Assembly (NCBI RefSeq): GCF_014859475.1
Contig: NZ_JACUUE010000003.1
Span: forward strand, 1 to 42,555
Direction of reading: 5' to 3'
Source: Rhodoferax sp.
GTDB taxonomy: Bacteria; Pseudomonadota; Gammaproteobacteria; Burkholderiales; Burkholderiaceae_C
Length of the DNA: 42,555 nucleotides
Numbering within the stretch: position 1 is the first letter of the stretch; every line of letters begins with the position of its first letter. The position numbers and the translations under genes are program-made. Of this stretch, positions 32,901-42,555 are shown one piece after another. The notes under the pieces were generated by a model. That model did no database searches. It had not been told where the DNA came from and was given only the letters and a program-made list of their open reading frames with translations.

Positions 32901-32946
32901 TCCTTAATTTTGCGATATGAAATCGCGTTCCTTATCGTAAAAGAGT

Positions 32947-32960
32947 TTGATGCAAATCAA
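32947..32960. promoter_or_regulatory. FNR/Anr-type binding site upstream of the 2-oxoacid oxidoreductase operon
   Basis: TTGAT-GCAA-ATCAA, exact match to the FNR consensus TTGATNNNNATCAA. Confidence 0.85.
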
Positions 32961-33053
32961 ACTTCTCAAGCGCTGCTGGATCATGATCCACCTGTTGAAA
33001 AAAGGCCGCAGACACTTCGCCTGTTTGACCTGCCAACATTTGAGGAGCACACC

Positions 33054-33638
33054 ATGTTTCAGGTTCGCATTCACGGACGCGGCGGCCAAGGGGTTGTCAC
33101 GGGTGCAGAGATGATGTCCATCGCTGCGTTTCAGGGAGGCCGCCACGCGCAGGCTTTTCCCAGTTTTGGCTCGGAACGAACCGGTGCACCGGTGGTGGCT
33201 TTTTGCCGCATGGACGATCACGAGATTCGGCTGCGTGAGCCGATCATGCAGCCCGATGCCATCATCATTCAGGACCCCACCTTGCTGCACCAGGTCGATG
33301 TGCTTGGCGGTCTTAAAAAAGATGGCTACATCCTGATCAACACCACGCGCAGCTTTGCCGATCTGGGCCTCGGCGAGTTTGTCAAAGACTTCAATCCGGC
33401 GCACCTGCTGACGGTGCCGGCCTCTGAGCTGGCCATGAAGCATGTGGGGCGTGCCGTGCCAAATGTGCCCTTGCTGGGGGCGTTTGCTGCCCTTTGCGAA
33501 TTGATTTCACTGGAAGCCGTGCAAAGCGCCATTGACCAAAAATTCAAGGGTGCGGTCGCGCTGGGCAACAAGGCCGCCGCAGAACAAGCCTACAACACTG
33601 CCATGCAACAGACCGCCAAGGAGACACACCATGCTTGA
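33054..33638 (+). CDS. 2-oxoacid:acceptor oxidoreductase, gamma subunit
   Basis: MFQVRIHGRGGQGVVTGAEMMSIAAFQGGRHAQAFPSFGSERTGAPVVAFCRM. Confidence 0.93.
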   Translation: MFQVRIHGRGGQGVVTGAEMMSIAAFQGGRHAQAFPSFGSERTGAPVVAFCRMDDHEIRLREPIMQPDAIIIQDPTLLHQVDVLGGLKKDGYILINTTRSFADLGLGEFVKDFNPAHLLTVPASELAMKHVGRAVPNVPLLGAFAALCELISLEAVQSAIDQKFKGAVALGNKAAAEQAYNTAMQQTAKETHHA

Positions 33639-34884
33639 ACAATGCGAAGGCTCGCATGCCGTAGCCAAGGCCGTGGCGCTGAGCCGCCCGGAGGTGATTT
33701 GCGCTTACCCCATTTCCCCGCAAACCCACATCGTGGAAGGTCTGGGTCAGATGGTGAAGTCGGGAGATTTAAAGCCATGCGAATTCATCAACGTCGAGTC
33801 TGAATTTGCTGCTTTGAGCGTGGCGATTGGTTCATCGGCTGCGGGTGCGCGTTCCTACACGGCCACCGCCAGCCAGGGCTTGCTGTTCATGGCCGAGGCG
33901 GTTTACAACGCGTCGGGTTTGGGTTTGCCGATCGTGATGACGGTGGCCAACCGCGCCATTGGCGCGCCCATCAACATCTGGAACGACCACACCGACAGCA
34001 TGAGCATGCGCGACGCCGGCTGGCTGCAGATTTTTGCCGAGACCAACCAGGAGGCGCTTGACTTGCACATTCAGGCCTTCAAGATTGCCGAAGAGCTTTC
34101 CTTGCCGGTGATGGTGTGCATGGACGGCTTCATCCTGACCCACGCCTACGAGCGGGTTGACATGCCCAGCCAGGCGCAGGTGGACCGCTTTTTGCCGCCC
34201 TACGAGCCGCGCCAGGTGCTCGACCCCAATGACCCGGTCACCATCGGCGCCATGGTCGGCCCCGAGGCCTTTACCGAAGTACGCTACCTGGCGCATGCCA
34301 AGCAGATGCAGGCGCTCGACCTGATTCCACACATTGCCGCCGAGTTCAAAAAAGAGTTTGGCCGTGATTCGGGCGGGCTGATCAAAACCTACCAGACTGA
34401 AGACGCTGACACCATCGTGATCGCGCTGGGCTCAGTGCTGGGCACCATCAAGGACACGGTGGACGATTTGCGCGCCGAGGGCATCAAGGTGGGTGTGCTC
34501 GGCATCACCTCTTACCGCCCGTTCCCGATCTCTGCCATTCGCAAGGCCACGGCCAACGCCAAGCGCATCGTGGTCATTGAAAAATGCTTTGCCGTCGGCA
34601 TTGGCGGCATTGTGTCGCGCGACGTGCGCAGCGCGGTGCGCAACCGGCCCCAGCCAGTGCTGACCGTGGTGGCCGGGCTGGGTGGGCGTGCCATCACCAA
34701 GACCTCGGTGCACAAACTGCTGCTCGATGCGATTGCCGACAAGCTTGAGCTGCTGACGTTTCTGGATCTGGATTGGGACGTGGTCAACCGGGTGTTGGAG
34801 CGTGAGAAAACCCAGCGCCGTTCTGGTCCGGTCGCCGAAGGCATATTGCGCGACATGGGCAGCGTCGGCACCCAGGTCGTTTAG
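33631..34884 (+). CDS. 2-oxoacid:acceptor oxidoreductase, alpha subunit
   Basis: MLEQCEGSHAVAKAVALSRPEVICAYPISPQTHIVEGL...FINVESEFAALSVAIGSSAAGAR. Confidence 0.93.
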   Translation: MLEQCEGSHAVAKAVALSRPEVICAYPISPQTHIVEGLGQMVKSGDLKPCEFINVESEFAALSVAIGSSAAGARSYTATASQGLLFMAEAVYNASGLGLPIVMTVANRAIGAPINIWNDHTDSMSMRDAGWLQIFAETNQEALDLHIQAFKIAEELSLPVMVCMDGFILTHAYERVDMPSQAQVDRFLPPYEPRQVLDPNDPVTIGAMVGPEAFTEVRYLAHAKQMQALDLIPHIAAEFKKEFGRDSGGLIKTYQTEDADTIVIALGSVLGTIKDTVDDLRAEGIKVGVLGITSYRPFPISAIRKATANAKRIVVIEKCFAVGIGGIVSRDVRSAVRNRPQPVLTVVAGLGGRAITKTSVHKLLLDAIADKLELLTFLDLDWDVVNRVLEREKTQRRSGPVAEGILRDMGSVGTQVV

Positions 34885-34894
34885 GAGACATCAC

Positions 34895-35887
34895 ATGGAA
34901 CAGACATTGGTCAAGTTTTACCAAACCGGCACATTCACCGTCGGCAACCGCCTGCTCGCCCCCGAGCAACGCAGCGTGCAGGCAGGCCCGGCGCGCAGCA
35001 ATTCGCTCAATTCCGGTCACCGCGCCTGCCAGGGTTGCGGCGAGGCGCTGGGCGCCCGCTACGCCATCGATGCCGCCATGGCGGCCACCAAAGGCCAGTT
35101 GATCGCGGCCAACGCCACAGGGTGTCTGGAGGTGTTTTCCACGCCGTACCCCGAAACCTCGTGGCAGATGCCCTGGATCCACTCGCTTTTCGGCAACACC
35201 GCCGCCGTGGCCACCGGCATTGCCGCCGCCATGAAAGCCAAGGGCCGCAGCGAGGTGCGCGTGGTGGCGCAAGGCGGCGACGGTGGCACCACCGACATCG
35301 GCTTTGGCTGCCTGAGCGGCATGTTTGAGCGCAACGACGATGTGCTCTACATCTGCTACGACAACGAGGCCTACATGAACACCGGCGTGCAGCGCTCCAG
35401 CGCCACGCCGCCGGCGGCGCGCACCGCCACAACCATGCCGGTTGGCCCCAATCCGGGCAACGAATTCGGCCAGGGTAAAAATGTGCCGCTGATCGCCATG
35501 GCGCATGAAATTCCTTACGTGGCCACGGCCACTGTGGCTGACTTGCGCGACCTTGAATACAAGGTCACCAAGGCCATGTCGATGCATGGTGCACGTTACA
35601 TTCACATTTTTGTGCCGTGTCCGCTGGGCTGGGGCGCAGCCTCGCACGACACCATCAAGCTCTCGAGGCTGGCGGTGGAGAGCGGCGTGTTCCCGGTGTT
35701 CGAAGCTGAGCGCGGCGAGGTCACCGGCGCGCTCAAAATCCGCCGCCAGGTGCCAGTAGAAGACTATCTGAAGCCGCAAAAACGTTTTGCCCACCTGTTT
35801 GGCAAAAAGCCCGATGTGGCCACGCTGGCACGCTTGCAGGCGCGCGCCGACCGCAATATCCGCCGTTTTGGTTTGTTAGGGGAATGA
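34895..35887 (+). CDS. 2-oxoacid:acceptor oxidoreductase, beta subunit (TPP-binding)
   Basis: GHRACQGCGEALGARYAID, GDGGTTDIGFGCLSGMFERNDDVLYICYDNEAYMNTGVQRS. Confidence 0.93.
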   Translation: MEQTLVKFYQTGTFTVGNRLLAPEQRSVQAGPARSNSLNSGHRACQGCGEALGARYAIDAAMAATKGQLIAANATGCLEVFSTPYPETSWQMPWIHSLFGNTAAVATGIAAAMKAKGRSEVRVVAQGGDGGTTDIGFGCLSGMFERNDDVLYICYDNEAYMNTGVQRSSATPPAARTATTMPVGPNPGNEFGQGKNVPLIAMAHEIPYVATATVADLRDLEYKVTKAMSMHGARYIHIFVPCPLGWGAASHDTIKLSRLAVESGVFPVFEAERGEVTGALKIRRQVPVEDYLKPQKRFAHLFGKKPDVATLARLQARADRNIRRFGLLGE

Positions 35888-37515
35888 TCATGCAAAAACC
35901 TTTTGCCATCACGCTTGACGTCGGCAGTTCGCTGGCCAACCACACCGGCTCCTGGCGCACCGAACGTCCGGTCTATCTGAGCCGCAAACCCCCGTGCAAT
36001 CACCAGTGTCCGGCCGGCGAGAATATTCAAGGCTGGCTGTTTCATGCCGAATCAGGCAACTACCAGCAAGCCTGGCGCACGCTGGTCGAAGACAACCCGT
36101 TTCCCGCCATCATGGGCCGGGTTTGCTACCACACCTGCGAAGGCGCGTGCAACCGGGCGCAACTTGACGCACCTGTGGGCATCAACTCGGTCGAACACTT
36201 TTTGGGTGATGAGGCCATCAAACAGGGCTGGCGGTTTTCCAAGCCAGCCGCCAGTTCGGGTAAAAAAGTGATGGTTGTTGGTGCCGGGCCGTCGGGCTTG
36301 TCGGCGGCCTATCACCTGGCGCGCCTGGGCCATGCCGTTACCGTGATCGAAGCCGGTCCGCTGCCGGGCGGCATGATGCGCTTTGGCATTCCGCAATACC
36401 GCCTGCCACGCGAGGTGCTCGACGCCGAAGTGCAGCGCATTGTCGAGCTCGGTGTGCGCATCGAGTACAACACCAAGGTGTCGAACGTGCTCGAAGCCAA
36501 ACTGGCAGGTGGCTTTGATGCTGTGTTTCTGGCCGTCGGCGCACACATTGCCAAGCGCGCCTACATTCCTGCGGGCGACTCGGCCAAGGTGCTCGACGCC
36601 GTGTCGGTGCTGCGCTCCATGGAAGGCGAGGACAAACCCCTGCTGGGCCGACGCGTGGTGGTGTATGGCGGCGGCAACACGGCCATCGACATGGCACGCA
36701 CGGCCAAGCGGCTGGGCGCGACCGAGTCGATCATCGTGTACCGGCGCAACCGCGACAAAATGCCCGCGCACGACTTTGAGGTCGAGGAAGCGCTGCAAGA
36801 GGGCGTCATGATCAAGTGGTTGTCCACCATCAAGCAGGCCGGCGAATCATCCATCACGGTCGAAAAAATGGCGCTCGATGACAAGGGCTTTCCGCAGCCG
36901 ACCGGTGAGTTCGAAACGCTCGAGGCCGACTCGGTGGTGCTGGCGCTTGGTCAGGATGTGGATTTGTCGCTCATCGACGGTGTGCCCGGCATGGCGGTGC
37001 AAGACGGCGTGGTGCAGGTCAATGCCCAGATGATGACCGGCCACGACGGTATTTTTGCCGGTGGCGACATGGTGCCTGCCGAACGCAACGTGACCGTGGC
37101 CATTGGTCATGGCAAAAAAGCGGCGCGCAACATCGATGCCTGGCTGCGCGGCACGGCTTATGTGCCGGCGCCAAAAAGCGAAGTGGCCAGCTTCGATTTG
37201 CTCAACACCTGGTACTACAGCGACGCGCCCAAAACGGTGCGGCCGATGCTCGACATCATTCGGCGCCAATCCACCTTCGAGGAAGTGCAGGGTGGCCTCG
37301 ATGAGAGCAACGCGCTGTTTGAAGCACGGCGCTGTTTGTCCTGCGGCAACTGCTTTGAATGTGACAACTGTTATGGCGTGTGCCCGGACAACGCGGTCAT
37401 CAAACTCGGCCCCGGCAAAGGCTTTGAGTTCAATTACGACTACTGCAAGGGCTGCGGCATTTGCGTCGCGGAGTGCCCATGCGGGTCGATCAAGATGGTG
37501 CCGGAAGACATTTGA
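35884..37515 (+). CDS. GltD-like FAD/NAD(P) oxidoreductase with C-terminal 2x[4Fe-4S] ferredoxin-type domain
   Basis: CNHQCPAGENIQGW, VVGAGPSGLSAAYHLARLGH, VYGGGNTAIDMARTAKRLGA, CLSCGNCFECDNCYGVCPDNAV...CKGCGICVAECPCGSI. Confidence 0.93.
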   Translation: MIMQKPFAITLDVGSSLANHTGSWRTERPVYLSRKPPCNHQCPAGENIQGWLFHAESGNYQQAWRTLVEDNPFPAIMGRVCYHTCEGACNRAQLDAPVGINSVEHFLGDEAIKQGWRFSKPAASSGKKVMVVGAGPSGLSAAYHLARLGHAVTVIEAGPLPGGMMRFGIPQYRLPREVLDAEVQRIVELGVRIEYNTKVSNVLEAKLAGGFDAVFLAVGAHIAKRAYIPAGDSAKVLDAVSVLRSMEGEDKPLLGRRVVVYGGGNTAIDMARTAKRLGATESIIVYRRNRDKMPAHDFEVEEALQEGVMIKWLSTIKQAGESSITVEKMALDDKGFPQPTGEFETLEADSVVLALGQDVDLSLIDGVPGMAVQDGVVQVNAQMMTGHDGIFAGGDMVPAERNVTVAIGHGKKAARNIDAWLRGTAYVPAPKSEVASFDLLNTWYYSDAPKTVRPMLDIIRRQSTFEEVQGGLDESNALFEARRCLSCGNCFECDNCYGVCPDNAVIKLGPGKGFEFNYDYCKGCGICVAECPCGSIKMVPEDI

Positions 37516-37596
37516 TTCGTTTCATGCGTTTGATCAGGTTTGGGGTCCGAATCTGATTCAAAATGCAGAATCCAGCTTTCTTTCAAGGAGTAAGTC

Positions 37597-38055
37597 ATGT
37601 TCAACCATATTCTGGTCCCGGTCGATGGCTCTGAAACGGCACAAATCGCAGTGGTCAAGGCAAGTGCCTTGGCCAAGGCGTTTGGCAGTCAGGTCACGGT
37701 GATCTATGTGATCGATCCCTATCCGTTTACCGGCGTGGGTACCGACTTTGCCTACGGCCAGGCCGAATATCTCAACGCTGCCACGGCTTTGGCCAATGAA
37801 GCGATCCAGCTCGCCAAGCAGGCATTTGTCGATGCCGGTGTCAAGGTCGATAGTTCGGTGATCGAAGCGCACACCGCCTGGCGCGGCATTGTCGAGGCGG
37901 GTGACTCGCTGCAGGCTGATTTGATCGTGATGGGCTCACACGGCCGAAACGCGCTGGAAAAACTGGTGCTCGGCAGTGTGGCGCAAGCCGTGCTGTCGCA
38001 CACCAAGCTGCCGGTGCTGGTGGTGCGCGACGATAAACACAACAAGTCAGCTTAG
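37597..38055 (+). CDS. Universal stress protein (UspA family)
   Basis: [22 protein letters not shown]...[34 protein letters not shown]. Confidence 0.95.
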   Translation: MFNHILVPVDGSETAQIAVVKASALAKAFGSQVTVIYVIDPYPFTGVGTDFAYGQAEYLNAATALANEAIQLAKQAFVDAGVKVDSSVIEAHTAWRGIVEAGDSLQADLIVMGSHGRNALEKLVLGSVAQAVLSHTKLPVLVVRDDKHNKSA

Positions 38056-40955
38056 CCGCACTGCCCCACATAGCCACAGGCGGTGCAGAAGTCGCAACCG
38101 TCCTTGTGGATCACAGTGGGGTTGCCGCATTCGGGGCAGGTTTTGCCTGCCATCGTTTTGCCGGCCTCGCGCGCCTCAGGGGTGTCGAGCACGCCCATGT
38201 CGCGCAGCGGATAACCTTCTTCATTCAGAATGCCCAGCATGGCGTAGCGGTGGATGATCAGCCGGGCAATGTAGGCCACGGTTGACGGCCAGGTTTGCTG
38301 GCGCTTTTCACCGTTGGGCAGGCCTGGCACAAAGGCCATGAAGTGGCCCAGGGGTTCGGCGTAGTTGAGCAGTTTGCGCAGCTTCATGCCGATCCAGGCC
38401 GGGTCGATCACCCGCATGTCAAGCGACAGCAGGCGCGCCAGGCCGTCCATGGCCTTGGGGTAGTTGCCGCTGAAACCCACCGCGCAGGGCCGTGTCACCA
38501 TGTTGCCGTCGGGGCCGGCCAGATTGACTTCTTTCAGTGTGACGGTAAAGGCTTCGCTGGTGGCCGGGTTGTCCACATCGACCGCCCAGGCCAGCGTGCC
38601 CGACGGGCCGGTGACGGGCTCGTTGCGGCTGAACATGGCATCGATGACCGGGGTGTAAACAGGGGTGCTGTCGGTTGCTTTTTTCGTGGCTTGCGCGGCG
38701 ATTTGCTCGCAGCGCCAGCGGATCACGGCAGCCGTGGCGGCCACCACGCCCGGGAACAGGCGCTTTTCGCCATGCGGCGGGAACGGCATTTCGAACGCAT
38801 GCTCCTCGCTGACGGTGGCCAGCGCATCGAGCTTGAGCTGCAGCCAGGCGGGGTCGTTGGCGCGCAGGTCCATCGACAGGGTCTTGGCCATGGCGCCCAG
38901 GCCGCGCGGCTGCTCGGCACCGTTCACCCACACTTCAAAGGGCTGCGCCGCGCCACCTTCGACCAGCGAGAGTTCGCCGATGAACAGGGCAAAATCGCCG
39001 AACGGATGGTGCACCATGAAGGTCCAGGCCGGGTTGCCGCCCGGCAGGTCGGGGCGGCCGGGCCAGCGCAGTGATGACAACACGGGGGCTGGCAGGCGGT
39101 CGAGCAGCAGACGGTGGTTGGCGCCGTCGATCTGCAGCGGTTTGGCGCTGCTGGGCGCGGCTGGCGCGCTCACGCTCAGCACCGAGCCCAGCACCGAGTT
39201 GGGCCGGTAAGTGGCCAGGCCTTTCAGGCCCGACTGCCAGGCCTGGGTGTACAGCCCCTGGAAGTCTTCATAAGGGTAATCGGCGGGCACGTTGACGGTT
39301 TTTGAAATGGCCGTGTCAATAAAGGGCGCCACGGCCGCCACCATTTCTTCGTGCGCCTGGGCGCTCATTTCCAGCGCGGTGACAAAGGCGTCGGTCAAGG
39401 GGGCATCGCTGCCGAACATGTGGCGGTAAAGGCGCCAGGCGTGGTCTTCGACCGCGTATTCCTTGAAGCTGCCGTCGGGCATGCGCTTTTTACGGGTGTA
39501 GCTCCAGCTGAACGCCGGTTCGATGCCGTTGCTGGCGTTGTCGGCAAAGGCCAGGCTGATGGTGCCGGTGGGCGCGATGGACAGCAGGTGCGAGTTGCGC
39601 AAGCCGTGCTTGTGAATGCGTTTTTTCAGGTCGGCGGGCAAGCGCGTGGCAAAGTTTTGGCCGCTCAGGTACAGGTCAGCATTGAACAATGGGAATGCGC
39701 CGCGCTCAACGGCCAGATCGCAGGATGCCTGGTAGGAGGTGTCACGCATCAATTCAGAGATGTTGCGCGCCATGTCGCGCGCGGCTTGTGTGTCGTAACG
39801 CAAATTGAGCATCACCAGCGCATCGCCCAGCCCGGTGTAGCCCAGCCCGACGCGGCGCTTGGAGGCGGCTTCCTGTTGCTGTTGCGGTAGCGGCCAGACG
39901 GTGGCGTCGAGCACGTTGTCGAGCATGCGCACCGCCACCTTGGCGACCTCGGCAAAGGCCTTGCGGTCGAAGCTGGCGTTGTCGGAAAACGGCTCTCTGA
40001 CAAAACGCGTCAGGTCGATCGAGCCCAGGCAGCAGCAGCCGTAGGGCGGCAGCGGCTGCTCAGCGCAGGGGTTGGTGCTGGCGATGGTTTCACAGTACGA
40101 CAGGTTGTTGTCGCGGTTCATCTGGTCGAGAAACAGCACGCCGGGCTCGGCGTGGTCGTAGGTGGAGCGCATGATCTGGTCCCACAGCGTGCGGGCCTTG
40201 AGCTTGCGATAGACCCAGACCCCCTTGTCTTCATCGTGATAAGAACCCGCCTCTTTTTGCGGTGTGCCCGGCTCGGCTTTGTGTACCAGGCAGAAGTCGG
40301 CATCGGCTTGCACGGCGTTCATGAATTCGTCCGACACACCCACCGAGATGTTGAAGTTTTTCAGGTCGCCCTGGTCCTTGGCATGGATGAATTCCTCGAT
40401 GTCCGGGTGGTCGCAGCGCAGCACGCCCATCTGGGCGCCGCGCCGAGCGCCGGCTGATTCGACCGTCTCGCAGGAGCGGTCGAACACCCGCATGTAGCTC
40501 ACCGGCCCGGAGGCGCTGCTTTGCGTGCTGCCAACCCAGGCGCCGCGCGGACGGATGCGGGAAAAGTCGTAACCCACACCACCGCCTCGGCGCATGGTTT
40601 CAGCGGCCTCGGTGAGCGCGGTGTAAATGCCGGGGTGGCCGTCTTCGACATGGGCAATCGAGTCACCCACGGGCTGCACAAAACAGTTGATGAGGGTGGC
40701 GGCCAGGTCAGTGCCAGCGGCCGACTGGATGCGTCCGGCGGGCAAAAATCCGGTTTCGAGCGCAGTCAAAAATTTGGCCTCCCAGTCCTTCTGCTGCTCG
40801 GGCGCTTCGACCCTGGCGAGGGCGCGGGCGACGCGCTGGTTGACGTCGGTGATGCTGTTTTCGGTGCCTTTGCTGTATTTTTCGAGCAGGACTTCGATGC
40901 TGATGGGCTGGGTCTCCAGCGCAGTCAAAATGGGGGCGGTGGTGGCTTGTGACAT
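38052..40955 (-). CDS. nrdJ: Adenosylcobalamin-dependent (class II) ribonucleoside-diphosphate reductase
   Basis: [48 protein letters not shown]-terminal [28 protein letters not shown]. Confidence 0.95.
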   Translation of the reverse strand: MSQATTAPILTALETQPISIEVLLEKYSKGTENSITDVNQRVARALARVEAPEQQKDWEAKFLTALETGFLPAGRIQSAAGTDLAATLINCFVQPVGDSIAHVEDGHPGIYTALTEAAETMRRGGGVGYDFSRIRPRGAWVGSTQSSASGPVSYMRVFDRSCETVESAGARRGAQMGVLRCDHPDIEEFIHAKDQGDLKNFNISVGVSDEFMNAVQADADFCLVHKAEPGTPQKEAGSYHDEDKGVWVYRKLKARTLWDQIMRSTYDHAEPGVLFLDQMNRDNNLSYCETIASTNPCAEQPLPPYGCCCLGSIDLTRFVREPFSDNASFDRKAFAEVAKVAVRMLDNVLDATVWPLPQQQQEAASKRRVGLGYTGLGDALVMLNLRYDTQAARDMARNISELMRDTSYQASCDLAVERGAFPLFNADLYLSGQNFATRLPADLKKRIHKHGLRNSHLLSIAPTGTISLAFADNASNGIEPAFSWSYTRKKRMPDGSFKEYAVEDHAWRLYRHMFGSDAPLTDAFVTALEMSAQAHEEMVAAVAPFIDTAISKTVNVPADYPYEDFQGLYTQAWQSGLKGLATYRPNSVLGSVLSVSAPAAPSSAKPLQIDGANHRLLLDRLPAPVLSSLRWPGRPDLPGGNPAWTFMVHHPFGDFALFIGELSLVEGGAAQPFEVWVNGAEQPRGLGAMAKTLSMDLRANDPAWLQLKLDALATVSEEHAFEMPFPPHGEKRLFPGVVAATAAVIRWRCEQIAAQATKKATDSTPVYTPVIDAMFSRNEPVTGPSGTLAWAVDVDNPATSEAFTVTLKEVNLAGPDGNMVTRPCAVGFSGNYPKAMDGLARLLSLDMRVIDPAWIGMKLRKLLNYAEPLGHFMAFVPGLPNGEKRQQTWPSTVAYIARLIIHRYAMLGILNEEGYPLRDMGVLDTPEAREAGKTMAGKTCPECGNPTVIHKDGCDFCTACGYVGQCG

Positions 40956-41051
40956 GGATTCCTTCCTAAAAACGAGTTGCTATGGTAGTTCTGGAAAATC
41001 CAATTTTCAATGCTTTTGCACAAATACGACAGACAAAATAAAAATAAAAAA

Positions 41052-41098
41052 ACGCTATAGGTAGTGTTAATCCCTATTAACAAAGCTAAATGTAGTGT
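41052..41098 (-). promoter_or_regulatory. Tandem NrdR-like boxes upstream of nrdJ
   Basis: Minus strand ACACTACCTATAGCGT (41052-41067) and ACACTACATTTAGCTT (41083-41098); 13/16 and 12/16 to the recalled consensus acaCwAtATaTwGtgt; 31 bp between box starts. Confidence 0.7.
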
Positions 41099-41202
41099 AT
41101 TGAGCTGCCGCAAGGACTGTTCAACCTGCCGCTCCAAGAAGCGTCTGCAAACGGGTGGCGGAGGAATGTTCGGAAAAGCTGTGCAGGCTCGGCAGGAGCT
41201 GC

Positions 41203-42021
41203 TCAGGCCGGGCTGGCAACGCCAAAATCATCTTCAAGCGGAACCGCAGGGTAGTGAAACCGCACCGGACCATCCGGGCGCTCGTTCACATACTGGAACA
41301 CCAGCGGATCGGTGCTGGCGTGCAGCTCGGCCACCGTGCCTTCAAAGGCGAGCTTGCCTTGGTCGAGAATGAGCACATGGTCGGCAATCTCGAGGGTTTG
41401 GGTCAACTCATGCGAGACAAAAATACTCGTCAACCCCATCGCATCGTTGAGCTGGCGAATCAGCCGCGCGGCAACATGCAGAGAAATTGGATCGAGGCCT
41501 GAAAAAGGCTCGTCGTACATCACCAAATCGGGGTCCAGTGCAATCGCGCGCGCGATGCCGATGCGCTTGGCCATGCCGCCCGACACCTCACTGGGCATCA
41601 GGTCGCGGGCGTTGCGCAGGCCCACCGCGTTGAGCTTCATCAGAACGATGTCGCGGATCAACGCTTCTGGCAAATCGGTGTGTTCGCGCAGCGGAAAGGC
41701 CACGTTCTCGAACACGCTCATGTCGGCAAACAGGGCGCCAAACTGGTACAGCATGCCCATGCGCCGCCGCACGGCGTAGAGCTGCTGCTGGTCCATGGGG
41801 CCCAGATCCTGCCCGTCGAACAGCATTTGCCCCGACCAGGCGTGCATCTGGCCACCCATCAGCCGCAGCGTGGTCGTCTTGCCGCCGCCCATCGGCCCGA
41901 TCAGCGCTGTGACCTTACCCCTGGGGATGCGCAGCGAAACGTCGTCCAGAATGGCGCGCTCCCCGTAGCCGAAGCTGAGGTTGCGAAATTCGACAAGAGG
42001 TGAGTTGGAGGTGGGTGGCAT
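41203..42021 (-). CDS. mlaF: ABC transporter ATP-binding protein, MlaF-like
   Basis: MPPTSNSPLVEFRNLSFGYGERAILDDVSLRIPRG, GPMGGGKTT, SEVSGGMAKRIGIARAIALDPDLVMYDEPFSGLDPI; start refined. Confidence 0.85.
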   Translation of the reverse strand: MPPTSNSPLVEFRNLSFGYGERAILDDVSLRIPRGKVTALIGPMGGGKTTTLRLMGGQMHAWSGQMLFDGQDLGPMDQQQLYAVRRRMGMLYQFGALFADMSVFENVAFPLREHTDLPEALIRDIVLMKLNAVGLRNARDLMPSEVSGGMAKRIGIARAIALDPDLVMYDEPFSGLDPISLHVAARLIRQLNDAMGLTSIFVSHELTQTLEIADHVLILDQGKLAFEGTVAELHASTDPLVFQYVNERPDGPVRFHYPAVPLEDDFGVASPA

Positions 42022-42298
42022 GGATACTCGATGCGGACAACGCCCGGCATGCAAATGATAGAGGATACAGGGCAAGAAGCCGCTCGAACCCTGAAAGTTT
42101 TTCAAGGTGCCGGATGGCAAATGCCTTTTCAGCGGCGTCCGGCGCCGTTCGATATTGACCGTGCCCGCAATGTGATACGTGCCCCGTGATGAATGGAGCG
42201 GACCTCAAGGCCCGGACGAGGTCAGAACACCAGCATCAGTTGGATGCTGTAGTAACTTGCATGAATCCGTAGCGACGCCCCAAATCATGAAAGAGCAC

Positions 42299-42519
42299 CG
42301 TCATCGCGAGCGCAGCGTGGCGATCCACGTCTTGCGGGTGCATGGATTCACTGCGTTCGCAATGACAAGCTCGTCACTGCGAGCCATCCGTACCCGGCCC
42401 GATACCGCACACGGACCTTGAACAGAGACTTCGTCATCGCGAGCGTAGCGCGGCAGTCCATGACTTCCGGGGTCATGGATTGCGTCACTGCGTTCGCAAC
42501 GACGGGGGTGTTCATGGAA
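42299..42519 (-). repeat. Dispersed palindromic repeat, copy 3 (opposite orientation; two palindromes, possibly continuing beyond the window)
   Basis: Palindromes 42299-42366 and 42432-42504 separated by the reverse complement of the shared tail (CCGTACCCGGCCCGATACCGCACACGGACCTTGAACAGAGACTTCG). Confidence 0.88.
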
Positions 42520-42531
42520 AGCGTAGCGCGG

Positions 42532-42555
42532 CAGTCCAGGTAGTCCAGGCAGTCC
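42532..42555 (+). repeat. Short tandem 9-bp repeat at the window edge (CAGTCCAGG-TAGTCCAGG-CAGTCC)
   Basis: Direct reading; truncated by the window end. Confidence 0.7.

Noticed and set aside
37516-37596. Second FNR site upstream of uspA (TTGATCAGGTTTGG)
   Set aside because: Only one half-site matches TTGAT; the other half does not resemble ATCAA.

Overview
The window looks like chromosome from a betaproteobacterium (Burkholderiales/Comamonadaceae-like by gene content and order; inference). Most of it is core or metabolic genes. In order: a periplasmic substrate-binding protein (partial) with a hybrid histidine kinase and a convergent LuxR-type regulator; dnaE; tolA-tolR-tolQ-ybgC; an aminotransferase; nusB-ribH-ribBA; a tail-anchored coiled-coil protein; a two-domain beta-oxidation protein; zapA/zapB-like; an RND efflux pair; tRNA-Leu(TAG); mog; yjgA; pmbA; an aapJQMP-type amino-acid ABC transporter; a voltage-gated K+ channel with a zinc-ribbon tail; a MetE-like protein; a serine hydrolase; a four-gene 2-oxoacid oxidoreductase operon followed by uspA; B12-dependent nrdJ; and an mlaF-like ATPase. 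The strongest observations are: (1) an apparent fusion of FadH-type 2,4-dienoyl-CoA reductase to an ECH1-like delta3,5-delta2,4-dienoyl-CoA isomerase, i.e. two consecutive steps of unsaturated fatty-acid oxidation in one chain; (2) a dispersed palindromic repeat family (~150 bp, 3 intergenic loci), of which a ~31-bp half-arm lies in frame inside the FadH domain; (3) a copy of that repeat inside the aap operon; (4) a perfect FNR box upstream of the 2-oxoacid oxidoreductase/GltD-ferredoxin operon; (5) tandem NrdR-like boxes 31 bp apart upstream of nrdJ. No CRISPR array, phage, integrase or transposase was seen. All homology statements rest on motif recognition and memory; no searches were run.
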